Made by a program: the position numbers and the translations under genes. This document shows, piece by piece, positions 1-12,437 of a DNA stretch of 64,000 bases; the first letter of the stretch is position 1; each line of letters begins with the position of its first letter. Origin of the DNA: Cymodocea nodosa (lineage: Eukaryota > Streptophyta > Magnoliopsida > Alismatales > Cymodoceaceae). The stretch is taken from assembly GCA_036874045.1 (NCBI GenBank), contig JAZBRI010000011.1, positions 2,914,001 through 2,978,000 on the forward strand. The letters run 5' to 3'. The notes under the pieces were generated by a model. The model had not been told where the DNA came from, searched no databases, and was given only the letters and a program-made list of their open reading frames with translations.

Positions 1-1679
1 TATTTTTGGTTTAATATGAACATGGAAATGGGCGAAAGGTGAAATGTAAAGTAATCTCAATCAATAGTAAATACTTCTGTCGCTACATACAACGCGATTA
101 CACCACTGAAAATTAAACCACTTACAATCTTGTCTCCTCTCCCTATAGAATCGCAAGTCCAGAATTGCAAGATAATCTCCTCTTCAGCATACAGGCATCA
201 ACTCGAAGTCAAGGCTAGAAGCTTTACGATCTCCTGAAATATGAGTCGGCGCTTGGTGAAAATGGCTTCCGTTCTCGCGACGCGATCACTCCTCACAGTG
301 GTTGTCAAACACCGTGTTTTGCTTGGAATCGACTCGACATCAAGAAAGTATTCTCACAGACCTCTGATGGTTGGTGATTATGGTGGATATGGTGGTGGTA
401 ATGATGGTTGGTGTGGTACTTTGGAGAATTGCCAACACTGCCTGTAGAAAGCTCGGTGCTCCTCTTTTGTACACACTGGTCGTCCATCAATCACACACAT
501 ACTACTTCTGTTTCTTCTTTTCTTTTATATTTCTTCAGTGGTAACTGCTTCTACTTGAATGGTCAGTTGGATTTCCTTCTTTCATATCAATGACGATGAT
601 TTCTTCTCCCTTCGACGAGTGAATTCCTACGTGATACGTGCGATCATGGTTTTTCTTCCAATTGTGTTATTCTTGCAACCGCTACAATGGCATATTAGAA
701 AATAAATCGTCCGTAGTGTTACAGATAACTCAACGGACTTGCTTTGTTGATTTAACTATAAAACACGTGCAATAAAGAAATAAGCCGCTAACATAACACG
801 TTACCTTAGTGTGTATTCATGTAACTCAACGCGTACAGTTATGCTAACTTAACGAGTTAAACATGTGCATCTCACATGATATACTAAAGCATTTAAATTC
901 AACACGTGCATAATTTTAACTATTCGATGCTTAGGTGCATTTCGGATACTTACAAACTTAATTATCCGATGCTTAGATGCATTTCGGATAGTTACAGATA
1001 ACTCACCGATATATAACTTAAGTAAATCTACTAGATCTCGACACATGTCAACAGCAGTTTAATAATAAAATACACATTTCGGAGAGTTACAAGTCTAACT
1101 ATCTGATGCTGAGATGCATTTCGGATAGTTACAACTAACTCACCGAAAGTCCACTTAAGTCACTTTACCAGAACATGACACGTGTCTTCAGCTATTTTAT
1201 AAATAAAAAGAGATTTCAAAGGGTTACACATATAACTGTCCGATGCCCAACTGCAATTTCGGATAGTTAGAGATAACTCAACGAAAGTTCACTTAAGTCA
1301 CGCATTATGGTTTTGACACATGTACTTCAGGAAATAATAAAATATTCTTTGAAAACATAACTATTTGGCAATTTAAACATAACTATCCGACATGTTTGGT
1401 CTGTTAAACATAACTGTCCGAAATATGTTCGGTATGTTAAACATAACTTTCTGAAATATCAGAAAATTCAGATACTTAAGAATTTCACAGCCTGCAACTT
1501 ACCGATAGTTCAGAAATGTACTAAATTGTCATTAATTCCCCAAAATTAAGCGGTAATTCTAATTAAAGCATATAATATTGCAATTATAACATAATGGCTT
1601 AATTCTTATATGATAAGCTAAATATTATGCAATTAACCATCATTTAACCGTTAATAATATACACTTTTTCATTCTAAAT
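1..1679 (-). mobile_element. X-family LTR fragment X1 (probable Athila-like Ty3/gypsy)
   Basis: The window opens inside a long LTR on the minus strand. Its 5' tip (minus-strand TTTAGAATG) is at 1679, where it abuts a Y-family LTR. The same sequence recurs at 18808-20608 (plus), 20609-23767, 35130-36017 and 41574-42838. The minus strand carries a TATA-like box in a purine-rich stretch near 515-530. The half toward 1679 holds many repeats of the type CGGATAGTTA and AACTTAACGAGTTA, with CACGTG boxes. Small ORFs at 241-593 are not conserved between copies and are not called genes. The family is inferred from the gypsy-like sequence upstream of the X LTR at 17560. Confidence 0.6.
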
Positions 1680-2187
1680 GGTAACCTTCCGAAACTTCTC
1701 ATTTTTTGAATAGTTAGCTTTTTTAACTTTTTGAAAATTCTTTTAATCCTTTGACTGCTGTATGTTTAATTTCTACACGTGCATAATTAACTAACTTAAC
1801 TGTTTGGATAGTTAGCTTTTCTAACTCTCCAATTTTCTTGGATTTCCAGATAGTTAGCTCCCCTAACTTTTTGAAAACTTAAGTCTTTATCTGTCCTTCC
1901 CAAAGTCTTCTTATTTTCGAACAGTTAGCTATGTAACCTTTTGAAAATGTTTCCCTATTACTTTAAGCTAACTTTCAGATAGTTAGCTTGGTAACATTCT
2001 GATTCTCTTCTTCTTTCGAATACTTAAGCTTTAAGATGTGTTGTAACTATCTGAAGTTCCTATTTTTCTCTAGTAGCAATTTCTGAATTACTTGTATCTA
2101 TTTATCTACCATCTGCAACTGTCCTGTGAAATACAAATGGTTTTCTCACATGGATTTTTGTATTATCAAAACATAAGGGTTTTAACA
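1680..2187 (-). mobile_element. Y-family copia LTR, partial (Y3)
   Basis: This matches the U3 end of the Y-family LTR at 40028-41298, including the right-hand end that reads TTTTAACA on the plus strand (minus TGTTAAAA). It is followed at once by an inverted polypurine tract, so it is the 3' LTR of a minus-strand element. It contains many GATAGTTAGC and AACTTTCCGA-type repeats. Its outer part is missing at the junction with X1. It is an old fossil. Confidence 0.6.
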
Positions 2188-3193
2188 ATCTCCCCCTTTT
2201 TGATAATGACAAAATCCTTTACATAAAATTACATGTATTTCACTCCTTAGATTATTTCTATACATTGAATTTCACAAAATATAAAGAAATCAAGAATTTA
2301 CAGATACATGCAATACTGTATAGTTAATTTCTCCCCCTAACTCTATGTTGTATTTTCCTGTTCTTCTCCGAATGTAATTTCTCCCCCTATCTCTATGCTA
2401 AGAACTTTAATATTGTAATTGCTAATTTTCCTTCTTTTTTTCTCCCCCTTTTTGTCATTAGAGAAAAGAGTTTTGCCATGTAAATACCATGTATTTTTGG
2501 TGTAGTTTGCATTTGTTGTTATTTCAGATTGTAAATTTTTTCATTGACTGTTTTCCTACATTGGGTAGATTTTCTAGCTGCTTTTGTCGCTTTCCTTGAT
2601 ATACGTTCCTATGTGAATATAGGTTAGCAGAAAACAAGCTCCCATATGGTGAGCTTAAGTAGTGATAATAGTAAATACAATATAAATATATTATAAGTCA
2701 TATTTAGAGCAGATGCCTAAGTTTCTTCTAGTATGATTAAATATTGATTCATTTAAGGGTTTTGTGAAAATGTCTATAAGTTGATTTTCTGTTAGAACAA
2801 ACTTAAGTGAAATATGCCCTTTTTCCACATGATCTCTTAAGAAATGATGTTTGATCTAGATATGCTTGACTCTGGAATGAAGTACTATGTTCTTTGATAA
2901 ACTAATTACACTACTATTATCACAATATATTTTTGTATTCTGAAATTTTAATCTATAATCATTCAATGTTTGCTGCATCCATAATATTTGAGCACAACAC
3001 AAACCTACTATAATGTATTTTGCTTCAGTAGTAGACAATGCAATGCAATTTTGTTTTCTACTAAACCAGGAAATCAAGGAATTTCCAAGCAATTGCCATG
3101 ATCCACTTGTGCTCTTCTTGTCTAATCTACTACCTGCATAATTTGCATCATTGTATCCTGTTAATATGAGGCTGCTATCTGTTGATTGATTCT
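2188..3193 (-). mobile_element. Y-family copia internal 3' end with RNase H remnant
   Basis: Directly inside the Y3 LTR lies an inverted polypurine tract (2188-2204). A non-coding stretch with several CTCCCCC blocks follows, then a copia RNase H remnant on the minus strand at about 2745-3190. Recognisable peptides are LGNSLISWFSRKQ, ALSTTEAKY and IYCDNSS, which match the RNase H of SIRE/Maximus-type copia elements. Only the 3' end of the element is here. The copy is broken and ends at an X LTR piece at 3194. Confidence 0.7.
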
Positions 3194-4028
3194 TGTGAAA
3201 AGTTAAATCATAAACTTGTTTGATTTGTTTTTATGCTTATATTAATTAAGTCTTTTAGAAGTAAACAAACAACCTTTCACACAAATTAGATATTAAGTCC
3301 AATTTGTATTTTTAACTACAAGTGCACAATGTATATTGTATTTGTGTGCAAGTACAAGTCGATCCCACAGAGATTGAGTAAGAATTGTGTACTATTCTGA
3401 TTTTTATATTGGAGTTTATATGTGCTTAGTTAAGCACTCCGTTGAGTTACAGTTAACTCAACAAACTTAGTTTGTGGTGTTATGGTTAACTTCCGACATT
3501 TCATGCAGTTAGCACGGTTCTCCACCTTCACACACACACTTTTTCGTCTTTCTTCTCTTCTTTTATATTTCTTTTTGTAGTAACTACTTCTGCTTAAATG
3601 ATGAATTAGATTTCCTTCATTCATATCAACAATGGTGATTTCTTCTTCATTCCACGAATGAATTCCTACATGATACGTGTAATTGTGGTTTTCCTTCAAA
3701 TTTGTTGTTTCTACAACTGCTATAGTGGTACGTTAGAAAATAAATGGTCTGTGGAGTTAGTGTAACTCAATGGACTTACTTCATTGATTTAACTATAAAA
3801 CACGTGTAATAAAGAAATAACGAGTTCAGATGTTTCAGATAGTTATAACTATAAGTATCCGAAAATCACATGTATTTCGGATAGTTAGCACCTAACCTTC
3901 TGAAAGATAACTTAAGTCAAGTTTCTAGATCGTACACGTGTCCTCAGGCAGTTTTATGATAAAAAGATATTACAGATACTTGTAAACCTAACTATCTAAT
4001 GCTTAGACACATTTCAGATAGTTAATAG
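3194..4028 (-). mobile_element. X-family LTR fragment X2
   Basis: This minus-strand X LTR begins at its 3' end (plus TGTGAAAAG). Near 3310-3380 is the terminal module with plus-strand GTGCAC and GTCGATCCCACAGAG, also seen in X6, X7, Z1 and Z2. The TATA region follows at about 3540-3575, read on the minus strand, then the repeat-rich U3. Compared with other X copies it is internally shortened. It ends where an S LTR begins at 4029. Confidence 0.55.
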
Positions 4029-4433
4029 TGTTGAGTATTTTGTTTTGATGATATGTGATAAATGGATATAATCATATTTACTCAATTACTATTGTTTGTG
4101 AATGTAAATTAAGAACATCAATTAATACAGAAAATGTTTACTGATATAAATACTTGTCTGTAATGGATCTGAAATTATGCTAAGTTAAATAACTAGTCAT
4201 TATGTTATACTAACTTTTCATTTAACTAAACGTTAAGTTAACATGTGTTTTTATCGCAAAGTATGATATGTTTTAAAGTTATATTTTTTGTATCATGAAC
4301 AGTGCACACGTTGAGACAACTTGTTGAGTTAGTGCATTATTTGTATAAAGGTCATGTGAGAACTCGTTGAGTTATAGGCTTAAAAGTTAAAAATAGGTCA
4401 CATGAGAACTTGTTAAGTTAGTGAGTGTATTGT
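4029..4433 (+). mobile_element. S-family (SIRE-like) LTR, 5' part only
   Basis: The sequence starts TGTTGAGTATTTTGTTTTGA and follows the first 400 or so bases of the S LTR at 48051-49629, including the first AACTCGTTGAGTTA-type repeats. It then stops at X sequence at 4434. It is more divergent from element C than A or B are, so it is probably an older insertion. No matching target duplication was found. Confidence 0.75.
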
Positions 4434-4898
4434 TGTGAAAAGTTAAATCATAAACTTGTTTAATTTGTTTTTATGCTTATATAAATAATTACTGTTAGAA
4501 GTAAACAAACAACCTTTCACACAAATTAGATATTAAATCCAATTTGTATTTTTAACTACAAGAATTGAGTACTGTTTCGATTTTTATGTAAGAATTGTGT
4601 ATTGTTTCAATTTTTATATTGGAGTTTATATGTGTTCAGTTAAGCACTTTGTTGAGTTACAGTTAACACAACGAACTTAGTTCATGGAGTTATGGTTAAC
4701 TTAACAGACTAACCTCGTGGACTTAAGTTAACTCCACGAGCCTACCTTTCCAGTTAAATACTACTATTTACAAAGGAATTCGGCCAATGTTTAGAATGAA
4801 AAAGTGCATAATATTAACGATTAAATGATGGTTAATTACATAATTTTTAGCTTATCATATGAAAATTAAGCCATTATGTTATAATTGCACTATTATAT
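4434..4898. mobile_element. X-family LTR pieces X3, head to head
   Basis: Bases 4434-4787 are the 3' end of an X LTR on the minus strand, ending GGAATTCGGCCAA. Bases 4788-4898 are the first 111 bases of an X LTR on the plus strand, starting TGTTTAGAATGAAAAAGTGC. The plus piece stops at TATAT, exactly where element A begins. Its missing continuation (GCTTTAATGAAAGAATCTGC) is found inverted next to element B at 23767; see findings. Confidence 0.6.
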
Positions 4899-5362
4899 TG
4901 TAGGATCGTATGACTACACAAGAGGGGGGTGAATTGTGTACTTTTAATATTTTCTGAAATATAATTGAAACTTTAAAACTCAAAAACAAGTTGAGACATT
5001 GTTTTCATAAAATCATTTTTATTCAAGGTTTCAATAACAATGTACAATTCAATTCTCCTCAGAAATTGTAGATACAATTATAACTCGATACAGTGTATCA
5101 TCTAAACAATTTCATAACTACAAACAGAGAAAACTAATTTGCGGAATTTAAAACTTTTCTCCTTGTTTGAGATCTTTCTTCTTCTTCAGTAATTCTTTAG
5201 TGACGAATATCTTATCTTTCTCTGCTTCACCGAATTTGCTTTCTTCTGATACTTTAAATCTTCAGTGACATAAATAATAGCTGGTTCTGCTTCACTGAAC
5301 TTTCTTCCACTTGATACTTCAAATCTTCAGTGACATAAATTTGACTTTTTCTACTTCACTAA
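4899..5362 (-). repeat. Element A 3' LTR, partial
   Basis: On the minus strand this ends CGATCCTACA at 4899, the standard S LTR end. It contains the R/U5 half of the LTR, including the GAA-rich leader. It then passes straight into RNase H sequence, so U3 is not present. Confidence 0.85.
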
Positions 5363-8300
5363 AATTAGCTAATTGATTTTTACTAGACACAAATTCTAAT
5401 TTAATTTTTCCTTTAATTACGTTATCTCTTAGAAAATGATGTCTAACCTCTATATGCTTTGCTCTTGAATGTAATACAGGATTTTTAGAAAGATTTATTC
5501 CAGAACTACTATCACAATAAATCTTAGTTGTATCATAAGATAATCCAAAATCTTCTAAAGTTTGCCTTATCTACAGAATCTGAGTGCAACACACTACAAC
5601 AGCAACATATTCAGCTTCTATAGTAGAAAGTGCTACACAGTTTTGCTTTTTACTAAACCATGACACCAAATTATTTCCCAATAATTGACATGTGCCACTA
5701 GTACTCTTTCTATCAGATTTAGATCCTACATAATCAGCATCAATATATCTTATAAAATCTATTGAACTATCCTTAGAATAATATAGTCTGAAATTTTTAG
5801 TTAATTGTATATATCTAAATATTCTTTTAACTGCAATTAAGTGTGATTCTTTAGGATTATATTGAAATCTAGCACAAACACACACAACAAACATAATATC
5901 AGGTCTACTAGCAGTCAAATAAAGTAAAGAACCAATCATACTTCTGTATTTTCTTTGATCTATAGATTTTCCTATGTCATCAATATCTAACTTTAAAGTA
6001 GTACTCATAGGAGTTCCTCGAATCCTTGTATCATTAAAATTAAATTTCTTAAGCATTTCATCTACATATTTTTCCTAATTTAAAAATATACCTTTATCCA
6101 TTTGCTTAATTTGAAGTCCTAGAAAATATGAAAGTTCTCCTATCATACTCATTTCAAACTGATTAGTCATCTCTTCAGAGAATATTTCTATCAACTTATC
6201 AGAGGTTGCTCCAAAGATTATATCATCCACGTATATTTGAACAACAATCTGATCTCTACCATCTCTCTTAATAAATAGAGTATGATCCACTTTTCCCATG
6301 ATATAGCTTTTTTCTATTAAAATAGTAGACAATCTTTCATACCAAGATCTAGGTGCTTGCTTCAAACCATATAAGGCTTTCTTCAATTTATACACAAAGT
6401 TAGGATTTTTAATATCTTCAAATCCAGGTGGTTATTTTACATAGACTTCTTCATTAATTAAACCATTTAGAAATGCACTCTTTACATCCATTTGATATAA
6501 TTTAAAATCCATATAACAAGCATAGGCCAATAATATTCTAATACTTTCTAACCTAGCCACAAGAGCAAATGTTTCATCATAATCTAATCCTTCTTCCTGT
6601 GTATACCTTTGTGCAACTAATCTAGCTTTATTCCTTATAATTTGACCAGTTAGTTTTGTTTCTAAAGATCCACTTTGTACCTATTATGGACTGATTTTCT
6701 AGTGGAGAGACTAATTCCCATACATCATTTCTAATGAATTGATTTAGTTCTTCTTGCATTGCCACTATCCAATTTTCATCAGATAATGCTTCTTGTATAT
6801 TCCTTGGTTCCACCATAGAAACAAACATACACATACTATTTAAATTTACTGAAGCTATAGTTTTAACTCCCTCATTAATATTACCAATGACTTGAGTAAT
6901 GGGATGTGATGAAGAATAACGCCAATTTCTCTGATTTTCCTCAATATTTTAATCAACATCTGAAAGTCCATCACTTTCATCATTAGTTTGATCATTTAAG
7001 TTCATATTTTTTATTTTTTCAGATAAATCATCAATCTCTCTATTGATCTCTAACTCATTTAGAAAATTGATCATATCATCATTATCAACTTTAGGTTGAG
7101 ATTCTCTAAGAGAATTTTCATTGAAGCTTACATGGAGGGTTTCTTCAATACTCCTAGAAGTCTTGTTATATACTCTATAGGCTTTACTTCTAGTAGAGTA
7201 ACCTACAAAAATTCCTTCATCCGATTTGGCTTGAAATTTATCCCTTTTATCCTTAGTATTAAGAATAAAATACTTGCAGCCAAATGGTTTCATATAGGAA
7301 ATTTTTGGAACCCAATTAAACATAATTTCAAAAGGAGTTTTATTAACATGAGGTCTTAAATGACTTTTGTTAATAACATAACAAGCTGTATTTACTACTT
7401 CAGCCCAAAGATTTTGAGGTAACTTATGTTCATTCAACATAGTTCTGGCCATTTCTTGAAGTGATCTATTCTTTCTCTCAACAACACCATTTTGACACGG
7501 TGCTCTTGGAAAAGAAAATCTGTGATCAATGCCATGCTCATTACAATAGTTATCCATTTGATCATTATCAAATTCAGTTCCATGATCACTCCTAAGATTT
7601 TGAATAGAGACACTTTGCTCATTTTGAACAAAATTGCAAAATATTTTAAAATTTTCAAAAACTTTTGTCTTAGATGTTAGAAAATATACCCAAGTGTATC
7701 TAGAGAAGTCATCTACTAAAACAAATACATACCGTTTACCACCAAGACTCATGATTCTTGTTGGTCCAAATAGATCCATATGTATAAGTTCTCAGACTCT
7801 CTTGCTTGAAATATCAGTTTTGGATTTAAAAGAGTTTTTGTGAAGTTTACCTAACTCACATGCATCACACATAAAGTTCTTTGAGTATTTAATCTTTGGT
7901 AAACCTCTTACTAAATGTTTTCTAGATAGTTTATGTAACAGTCTCATATTTATATGCCCAATCCTTCTATGCCATAGATATGCATCACTAGTTTCAACTA
8001 GCAAACATGAATTTAAATCAACTACACCAGAAGGTAAAGATAAAATACATACAGAACCTTTTCTTTTAGCAATAAACTTAATTTCATCTGTATTTTTATC
8101 AATTATTTTGCATACATTATCTTCAAACACAACATAATATCCATTTTCAGCTAGTTTTATGACACTCAGCAAATTAAATCCTAGGTTTTCTACATATAGT
8201 ACATTCGAAATAACACAAGTAGGAGTTATTTGAAAATTGCCCATACCTATGATTTTATCTTTGCTTTTGTTTCCAAATGTTACACTTCCTTTCATGGTAT

Positions 8301-8394
8301 TTGTAAAATTTTGTAATAGACTTTTTTGTCTGGTCATGTGACTTGACGCTCCACTGTCCAAGATCCATTTTGATGTTGTTTCCTCCTGCAACAC
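5363..8394 (-). pseudogene. Element A pol: protease, integrase, RT, RNase H
   Basis: Minus-strand copia pol. In reading order: protease with WILDSGASSHMT near 8360; GAG-pre-integrase and zinc site HRRIGH...CDAC near 7860-7980; integrase core with MDLFGP near 7770, RSDHGTEFD and QNGVVERKNRS near 7470; RT with YVDDIIFG near 6225; RNase H with SWFSKKQNC and ALSTIEAEY near 5630. The order protease-integrase-RT-RNase H is diagnostic of Ty1/copia. It is a fossil with several breaks. Confidence 0.88.
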
Positions 8395-8420
8395 AAATTA
8401 AGAAAAAATTTTCTTGGTAC

Positions 8421-10655
8421 CTAATGTTGTTGAGGACCAAGTTCATTAAACGCATATTTCTTCTTTTTGTTTAAAAATAGTTTAACATTATCATTTATAT
8501 TCTTATTAGTTGTAAGTACTATTGATTTATCATTAGCTTCATACTCACATATAGCATTATTGCTTTTGCAATCATTCTTTTTGTTTTCAGATGTAGTATA
8601 ATCAAGACCAAACATATTTTTATCAGATGTTAATTTATTTATGTCATGCTTATACATTTCTGTAAGTTCATACCAAGATTTTGTACTTGTATTAACACTT
8701 TCCGTACATACAAAATCTTTTTCTGCACAAGAATTTTTTGTTTTATCACATGCAGAATGAGTAATTAGTCTAATACTAGTGTATTGAATTACATGCTCAA
8801 GTTTTTGAATTTTCAGTTTACTACAATTGTCTGAAATTTTAGAAACATTAGAAACTAAATTTCCAGAACAAGAAACAAGATTTTTAGAAACATTTATAGT
8901 CATGTTAGAAGTACAATTTGACAAATCACATTGATTTATATTATTACTGCATGATTCATCCCTTGAAGTACCTACTTCTACATATTTATTACCTTGTTTC
9001 ATAATAAAAGGAATTTTAGTCTTAGATTTACTTGAACTGCAACTAATAAATCATTTATTGGCTTGAGATTCAGGATATTCAGGATAATCAAATCCTAAGC
9101 CAAATTTATAAGACACCACAGGGGTACTAGTTAGTTTGTCTAACTTAGTTTGACTTAAATTCCATTTCTCAATGGTAGAATTTTAAATCTTGCTCTCTTA
9201 GTTTTAATTTTTCTATCTCTAATTCAAGTTCATTTATATTGTTTCTCAACATTTCATTTTAGATTCTATCTTTAATCTTTCAGCATTTATATTCTGTATT
9301 TGTTCATGCAAGATACATTCATTAAATCTAAATTCTTGCAAATCTCTAGCATGATTTTCATTATCACATTTAAACTTTTCTAAAGTAGTAGACAGGAAAC
9401 AATTTTCTTCTTCCATAATGGATGAAGATTTTCTAATATTCTTATTTTCCAGTTTACATACTTTATGTTTTTGTAATAATGCATGATAAGCACATAATAA
9501 TTCATCAAAGTTGAAATCCGAATGACTTTCAGGATCAGATATTACCTCAGACTCATCTGCCATGAAGCACACATGAGCAACGTCTTCTAACTCTTGTTCT
9601 CCTTCTGTATGTGAAGATTTTGATGCTGATTCCTCAAATTCAGACTCTTCAGAGTTGTCATCCCAAGTGACCTTCAAAGCCTTTTTCTTGTAAAACTTTT
9701 TCTGAGTTTTCTGAGCCGTCTTCTTCTGATTTGTCCTACTTTGCCTTTCATTTTTCCTCATAGGACAATCTGGAGAAAGATGTCCAGGTTTCTTACAGTT
9801 GTAACATACATACTTTCTGGATGAAGAATTCTTGTCATTCAATGATTTTGACGTTGAGGGTTTATCATTTTTGTTCCTTTGCTATTTCCTAGCTTTCCAT
9901 GCTTTCTTGAATTTCCTAGTTAGCAAAATCAAATCCTCGTCAGAATCAATAGATATATCAGAATCTGAATTAATTTCGAAGGCTATTTCTTTCTTCATTT
10001 TTAGTTTATTGTGACTGAGTGATTTATTTAATTGAATTTCATAAGCTGTTAAATTTCCTATAAGTTCATTCATAGAATAAACATTTAAATCTTGTGATTC
10101 CTCAATTGATGTTACTTTTTGAGACCATTTAGAACTTAGGGATTTGAGAATTTTCCTCACCAAATCCTTCTGTTCAAAATTCTTTCCTAAACATTTTAAA
10201 AAGTTTATGATATCAAGAAATCTGGAAAACATCTCAGAAATATTTTCGTCTTCATGCATCTTAAAGAGTTCATACTTATGAATCAACATGTTTATTTTTG
10301 TCTCTTTAACTTGAGAAGTACCTTCATGTGAAACTTCTAATGCATGCCACACCTCATAAGCAGATTTATATGTCAACACTTTACTGAACTGTTCATTACT
10401 CAATGCACAAAATAAAATATTTAAGCCCTTAGCATTCAGAGTTTCATTTTCTTTTTCAATAATTGTCCAAGTATTATAAGGAGTAGTTAATGGAGTATAT
10501 GGTTTAGAAATCATGAACCACAACTTATGATCTATACTTTGAAGAAAAACAGTCATCCTATATTTCTAATATTCAAAATGTATTCCATCAAATAAAGGAG
10601 GACGATTAAGATTTTGGCCTTCATATAAAGAAAAATTACCATTTCCAGTAGCCAT
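8421..10655 (-). pseudogene. Element A gag
   Basis: Minus-strand gag, beginning at the ATG whose complement is at 10653-10655 and starting MATGNGNFSLYEG as in B and C. It carries the copia gag (UBN2-type) domain, then the CCHC knuckle CYNCKKPGHLSPDC at about 9770-9815. A long acidic and coiled-coil-prone tail follows, typical of SIRE-type elements, whose gag is longer than in most copia families. A few breaks are present. Confidence 0.85.
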
Positions 10656-10840
10656 TTTACCTTAGATTTTTCAACCTATTTGATTTTAAACAGTCTAAAA
10701 ACTTTAAAACAACTTGAGCCTTAAATCAAGGAAGTTAAACGTATCCTCAGATATTAATTTTTGTTTAAAAACAAGGAAGGTAGAATAAGCAATGATATTA
10801 AATAAGTTGGTATCGATTTTATATCAAAAATTATTAACCA

Positions 10841-10854
10841 AAGCTCTGATACCA
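10841..10854 (-). other. Element A primer binding site
   Basis: Two bases inside the 5' LTR the minus strand reads TGGTATCAGAGC, complementary to the 3' end of initiator Met-tRNA. This is the usual primer of plant copia elements and fixes the orientation and the inner edge of the LTR. Confidence 0.85.
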
Positions 10855-10856
10855 CT

Positions 10857-12437
10857 TGTAGGATCATATGGCTACACAAGAGGGGGGTGAATTGTGTATC
10901 TTTAATATTTTCTGAAATATAATTGAAACTTTAAAACTCAAAAACAAGTCGAGACATTGTTTTCATAAAATCATTTTTATTCAAGGTTTCAATTACAATA
11001 TACAATTCAATTCTCCTCAGAAATTGTAGATGCAATTATATTTCGATACCATTTATCATCTAAACAATTTCATAACTACAAATAGAGAAAACTAATTTGC
11101 GGAATTTAAAACTTTTCTCCCTGTTTGAGATCTTTCTTCTTTTTCTTTTTCTTCTTTAGCAATTCTTCAGTGACGAATATCTTGTCTTTTCATTCTTCAC
11201 CAAATTTGCTTTCTTCTGATACTTCAAATCTTCAGTGACGAAAATCTTACCTTTTTGTGCTTCACTGAACTTTCTTCCACTTGAGAGATTTTCCCCGAGA
11301 AGAGGTGTTTTTGATCCCTGAAAGAGATTTTTCTTTTGGTGTGCAGGGATGGTTTGATCCTTGAAAAAAATTTTCGTTTTGTGTGCAAGGATAAATTGAT
11401 CAACGAGAATTCTATGCCTTTTATACTGTATCTTCATTTCATGCATATCCTTCTTGTTTAACCACTACTAGTTTTCCACTTCTCCACGTCTTTTCTTTTT
11501 CCTTCATCGAAACACACATGTTCTAACCCACGTTTATATTTCGAATTTTCTTTAATCATCAGTCTTGGATCTCTAAAAAATTTCCTGCAAAATAAACTCT
11601 CATCCAAAAGTTTTTCATCAGTGTAATAAGAAGTCGTTACTTTAATGTTAACTAAACGAGTAACACAAGTATAAATATAACTTAACGTTTCTAACTTAAC
11701 GAGTTCACCATGTGCTATTTCACGTGACAAGTACTGTAGCTAACTCAACACACTAAGTCTGTGGTGTTATGCTATCTCAACGAACCATCTCCGTTGTGTT
11801 ATGATAACTCAACGAACCAGTAATAAACAAATGCTTTTATAATAAGAATTTTACCACGTGCAAAAATAACAACTTAAGTTTATAACGCTAACTTAACGCG
11901 TTGCCTTAGTGTTCAATATAGCAACTCAACGCGTTTAGTTATGTTAACTTAACGAGTTAAACATGTGCACCTCACATGATACAATACAACATTCGTAACT
12001 TATAATTTCACCACGTGTATAACACTAACTTAACGAGTTCATCTCTTCTTTTACTCACTAACTTAACGAGTTATCACGTGACCTATTTTAACCTTTAAGC
12101 CTCTAACTTAACGAGTTCTCACGTGACCTCTATACAAACAAAACTCTAACTTAACGAGTTGTCTAAACGTGCACTGTTCATGATACAGAAGATATAACAT
12201 TAAAACATATCAGGCTTTTTAATAAAAACACATGTTAACTTAACGTTTAGCTAAATGAGAAATTAATGCAACGAAATGACTAGTTATTAACTTCAGATCT
12301 AATACAGACAAGTATTTATATCAGTAAGCTTTTTCTGTATTAATTGATGATTTTAATTTCTTTTCACAAGCAATAGTAATTGAGCAAATATGATTATTTT
12401 CATTCAACACATATCATCAAAACAAAAATACTCAACA
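10857..12437 (-). repeat. Element A 5' LTR (full length)
   Basis: A 1,581-bp LTR that on the minus strand runs TGTTGAGTA to CGATCCTACA. It has a TATA box (minus TATAAAAGG) near 11425, an AATAAA signal near 10980, a GAA-rich leader, and about a dozen AACTCGTTAAGTTAG-type dyads with CACGTG boxes at about 11600-12200. It is collinear throughout with the C LTRs. Confidence 0.9.

Larger units (their letters stand above)
4899..12437 (-). mobile_element. Element A: SIRE/Maximus-type Ty1/copia retrotransposon, broken
   Basis: A minus-strand copia element. It has a 5' LTR at 10857-12437 (1,581 bp), a Met-tRNA primer site just inside it, gag, protease, integrase, RT and RNase H in copia order, and a partial 3' LTR at 4899-5362. 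The 3' portion present in C (spacer, extra ORF, polypurine tract, U3 of the left LTR) is absent. Several breaks interrupt gag and pol. The flanks read TATAT on the left and GATAT on the right; these are not a pair with each other but pair with the flanks of element B. Confidence 0.9.

Noticed and set aside
241-593. Overlapping small ORFs that could be a gene start
   Set aside because: They lie in the X LTR leader, which recurs at 19840-20110 and 41760-42090 without a conserved frame.
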